64,000 nucleotides of DNA, taken from contig PBGD01000007.1 in NCBI GenBank assembly GCA_002718895.1, positions 1 through 64,000 of the forward strand, in the 5' to 3' direction. Source of the stretch: Flavobacteriales bacterium. GTDB lineage: Bacteria; Bacteroidota; Bacteroidia; Flavobacteriales; TMED113. Position 1 is the first letter of the stretch. Every line of letters begins with the position of its first letter. Under the pieces are notes generated by a model. It did no database searches. It was not told the origin of the DNA and saw only the letters and a program-made list of their open reading frames with translations. Of the stretch, positions 61,677-64,000 are shown in pieces. The position numbers and the translations under genes were made by a program.

Positions 61677-62951
61677 TTAAAAAAGGTCGTCGCCTGTTAT
61701 ACTTTGTGTTCTTTTACTGTAATTAATCGATCTTTTTACAAAAAAATCGCCATGTTTTGTTCCGATAATTTCATCATTAAACCATTCTGTTTGATTAACT
61801 AAATTATCTGTTGTCTCAAATACTTTATCAATCCCAATACTTTCTAAAGAACGATTAAATCTATCTTTTATAAACTCTTTAACTTGATTCTTAGGAAGGA
61901 AATCTAGTTCTCCTTCTTCAAATATCCAGTCAATAATTTTACTTTCAGCTGTATACGCTTCTTCACACATTTCTTGAACTTTCAATTTGTATTTATCGTC
62001 AAACCAATCTGGCTTTTCAGATCTAAGAATTTTAATTAAGTCTATGCCAAAGTCTCCATGAATTTGCTCTTCTTTAGAAGTTGCTTCAACCACGTTGGAT
62101 ATCCCCTTTAACATATTTTTATGTTTATTAAATGCCATAATAATTAAAAATTGAGAAAATAGAGAAACATGTTCTATAAAAAGAGAGAACAGTAAAATCG
62201 ATTCTGTGTATTCTTGAGCATTTTCACTTTTTGACTTAGCCAGAGCTGTTTCTAAGTATTTAACTCTTCTCATTATAACTGGCTTTTTTTTGAGGACTTC
62301 AAACTCTTTATTTAAACCTAGGATCTCTAATAAGTGTGAATATGCGTCTGCATGTCTGACTTCGCTCTCTGCAAATGTTGCACCTACTGATCCAATTTCA
62401 GGTTTGGGAATTTTATGATAGATATCACCCCAAAAAGTTTTTACAGCTACTTCAATTTGAGAAATTGCTAACATAGTATTTTTGATAGCATTTCTTTCAA
62501 TATGTGTAAGGCCTGTTTTAAAGTCTTGAATGTCGCTAGTAAAGTTAAACTCAGAATGAATCCAATATGAATGTCTAATTGCTGGAACATATTCATAAAG
62601 CTCAGGATATTCATATGGTTTTAAATTAATTCTTTTTTCAAACATGTTTCTTGCTCTTTTTTGAGCTTGTTGGTTTCTATAAAGTATATATGCTTTAGCT
62701 ACGTCAAGAAACTGACTTTTCATGAGAGTTTGCTCCACCAAATCTTGAATTTCTTCAACATTAGGGACATAATTTGGATTTTTTTCCTTTCTTTCAGACA
62801 GAGCTGAATAAACTTGTTCTGTGATCTTTTCAGCATCTTTTACATCCCCATTTTTAACAGAGAGCATTGCTTTTAGAATAGCATCTGTAATTTTTTCAAT
62901 TTCAAAAGGTTTTTTTGAAAAGTTTCTTTTAAAAATAGTATCAATTTTCAT
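61677..62951 (-). CDS. nrdB: Class I ribonucleotide reductase small subunit with N-terminal ATP-cone
   Basis: The first 95 residues form an ATP-cone (FKRNFSKKPFEIEKIT, then VEEIQDLVEQTLM), an allosteric module usually found on NrdA. The ferritin-like part has metal-ligand candidates E167, E197 and H200 (ESEVRHADAY), a Glu in FIEHVSLFS, and EEQIH further on. Tyrosine 204 sits at the radical-tyrosine position. A similar NrdB from Leeuwenhoekiella blandensis carries an ATP-cone and a manganese cofactor (established knowledge). The C-terminus ends GDDLF, fitting NrdA docking. The ATG at 62951 is preferred over a TTG at 62957. The bases AATATTTG just upstream form an imperfect -7 element. Confidence 0.95.
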   Translation of the reverse strand: MKIDTIFKRNFSKKPFEIEKITDAILKAMLSVKNGDVKDAEKITEQVYSALSERKEKNPNYVPNVEEIQDLVEQTLMKSQFLDVAKAYILYRNQQAQKRARNMFEKRINLKPYEYPELYEYVPAIRHSYWIHSEFNFTSDIQDFKTGLTHIERNAIKNTMLAISQIEVAVKTFWGDIYHKIPKPEIGSVGATFAESEVRHADAYSHLLEILGLNKEFEVLKKKPVIMRRVKYLETALAKSKSENAQEYTESILLFSLFIEHVSLFSQFLIIMAFNKHKNMLKGISNVVEATSKEEQIHGDFGIDLIKILRSEKPDWFDDKYKLKVQEMCEEAYTAESKIIDWIFEEGELDFLPKNQVKEFIKDRFNRSLESIGIDKVFETTDNLVNQTEWFNDEIIGTKHGDFFVKRSINYSKRTQSITGDDLF

Positions 62952-62957
62952 TTTCAA

Positions 62958-63466
62958 ATATTAGAATTTTATTATTATTCAGCTTAGGCTAAATTTACAA
63001 TTAAACGACGTCTATATCTCAGATTGATCAAAGACCTTTTTAACAAAACACGTGTTAATAAATAATATTTCATCATTTTTTAGATCTAATAATTATAACT
63101 CTATTTATACATCTATAAAACACAACATTGTTGATGTCATATATATAAAAACTTAGCACCGATTTATACAACATATAGTTAGCTATTTTAGTCACGAGTA
63201 AATGTCACAGATTTTATCTATCACAAAATAATCTCTCGGATTATGTACTGAAATATGCTGTTGGGGGCAAGTAACTTAATTTTGTAAAAAATCAATTACT
63301 GAAGGCAAATATTTAACATTAAATTAAATTTTACAATAAACTTTGAAAAATAAATTCATTTATTTTTTAACATTCATTGTTATTAACTTTTTGTATTAGA
63401 TTTGTTGTGTAGTTATTACTGGATTTAGTAATTTAAATTACAACTATTTTAATAAATTAAATTAGC
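62958..63466. other. Intergenic region between nrdB and glyS with possible promoters and inverted repeats
   Basis: This 509-base, very AT-rich stretch has no ORF above about 12 codons and no tRNA-like structure that I can see. It must hold promoters for the divergent nrdBA and glyS genes. Two short inverted repeats, AACACGTGTT at 63047-63056 and CAACA-T-TGTTG at 63123-63133, are possible operator sites. They do not match the NrdR box as I know it. Confidence 0.5.
63376..63404 (+). promoter_or_regulatory. Promoter of glyS with -33 (A)TTG and -7 TAGATTTG
   Basis: ATTG at 63376-63379 is followed after 17 bases by TAGATTTG at 63397-63404. This is a good match to the Bacteroidetes consensus, with normal spacing. 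The leader to the GTG at 63467 would be about 57 bases. Confidence 0.55.
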
Positions 63467-64000
63467 GTGTTAGATTTAAAGAAAATTATAAGTCATTCTA
63501 AAGAATATGGTTTCATCTTTCCTTCAAGTGAAATATACGATGGTCTTTCAGCCATATATGATTATGGTCCCTTTGGCGTAGAATTAAAAAATAATATTAA
63601 AAATTATTGGTGGAAATCCATGGTTCAAGAAAATGAAAATATCGTAGGATTAGATTCATCGATATTTATGCATCCAAGAATATGGAAGGCCTCTGGCCAT
63701 GTTGATGCATTTAGCGATCCTTTAGTTGATAATAAAGATTCAAAGAAAAGATATCGTGCTGATACTTTAATTGAGGATCATGTAATAAAGATTCAAAAAA
63801 AAATTGATAAAGAAATTTTAAAGGGGGAGAAGAGATTTGGCGATGACTTTAATAATGAGAAATTTCAACAAACAAACACCAAAATAATAAAGTATAATAA
63901 AGAGATAAAAGCGATTAAACAAAAATTAAATAGTTCGTTACAACAAGATAATTTAATTGGTTTAAGTGAATTAATTGATCAATTGGATATAAAATGTCCC
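63467..64000 (+). CDS. glyS: Glycyl-tRNA synthetase, single-chain type, 5' part
   Basis: The frame from GTG at 63467 stays open for 178 codons to the window end, so the 3' part is missing. The visible start (LKKIISHSKEYGFIFPSSEI, then YDYGPFGVELKNNIKNYWW) and SIFMHPRIWKASGHVDAFSDP are characteristic of the alpha2-type glycyl-tRNA synthetase found in Bacteroidetes. A following Lys-rich region (KYNKEIKAIKQKL) is the usual insertion before the next catalytic block, and the last codons (LDIKCP) begin a probable zinc motif. GTG is the only near start before the conserved block, and the promoter at 63376-63404 supports it. Confidence 0.92.
   Translation, partial: MLDLKKIISHSKEYGFIFPSSEIYDGLSAIYDYGPFGVELKNNIKNYWWKSMVQENENIVGLDSSIFMHPRIWKASGHVDAFSDPLVDNKDSKKRYRADTLIEDHVIKIQKKIDKEILKGEKRFGDDFNNEKFQQTNTKIIKYNKEIKAIKQKLNSSLQQDNLIGLSELIDQLDIKCP

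Noticed and set aside
63047-63133. NrdR-box interpretation of the inverted repeats upstream of nrdB
   Set aside because: NrdR boxes have a characteristic longer half-site pattern (ACAC(A/T)ATAT-type). These palindromes are shorter and different, so I left them as unassigned possible operators.

Overview
The window looks like a chromosomal segment of a Bacteroidota bacterium, most likely a marine member of the Flavobacteriales. The evidence is: very AT-rich DNA; -7 promoter elements of the Bacteroidetes form TAnnTTTG; lipoprotein signal peptides and secreted proteins ending in short tails that resemble type IX secretion (T9SS) sorting domains; and lineage-typical genes such as the long two-domain IspG, DUF3098, DUF4271, DUF3108, a DUF6435-like small protein and a class I ribonucleotide reductase whose ATP-cone sits on NrdB. 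There are almost no gaps between genes. No rRNA, tRNA, CRISPR array, prophage or insertion sequence was seen.

Positions 1 to about 27,800 are an accessory, surface-oriented region. It holds five different CotH-kinase-like proteins (278-1597, 3252-4703, 11185-13302, 13299-15929 on the minus strand; 24227-27169 on the plus strand). Each has its own extra domains: lipoprotein anchors, a T9SS-like tail, a chitobiase-like domain, right-handed beta-helices, or a C-terminal membrane anchor. Among them lie a glycosidase-like secreted protein, a reprolysin-type metalloprotease with thrombospondin-3 repeats, a Cys/Trp-rich tandem-repeat protein, a His-Gly tail protein, an acyltransferase-3 protein, a patatin-like lipase, UmuDC, a cold-shock protein, YceI, an SDR protein without its catalytic tyrosine, and several small membrane or hypothetical proteins.

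Positions 27,800 to 64,000 are mostly core metabolism and information processing. They include metG, an S66 carboxypeptidase, an RsuA-family pseudouridine synthase, an orphan histidine kinase, hemW, a cyclase-family protein, ispG, an M23 endopeptidase, a tryptophan 2,3-dioxygenase-like protein, DUF3108 and leuS. Next comes a cell-envelope and tRNA-modification run (ftsX, DUF3098, uppP, truB), then queA, ispD, rlmN, a polyprenyl synthase and dnaG. After these are a DAHP synthase, rsmI, tdk, alr, an O-antigen-ligase-like protein, an S41 protease, yidD, rnpA, hemD, DUF4271, a glutaryl-CoA dehydrogenase, nrdBA and the 5' part of a glycyl-tRNA synthetase. Many neighbours overlap by 1-14 bases, which indicates tightly coupled operons. 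IspG, IspD, the polyprenyl synthase and UppP together cover steps from the MEP isoprenoid pathway to recycling of the undecaprenyl carrier.

The most unusual observations are the CotH cluster with its CotH/beta-helix fusions, the Cys/Trp repeat protein, the shared short C-terminal tail, and a set of genes whose start codon lies only 3-4 bases after a TAnnTTTG element, which suggests leaderless mRNAs. Several enzymes have altered signature residues: DnaG lacks all four zinc ligands, the SDR lacks its tyrosine, and the M23 peptidase has HxC in place of HxH. All functional calls rest on reading motifs by eye; no database search was possible.
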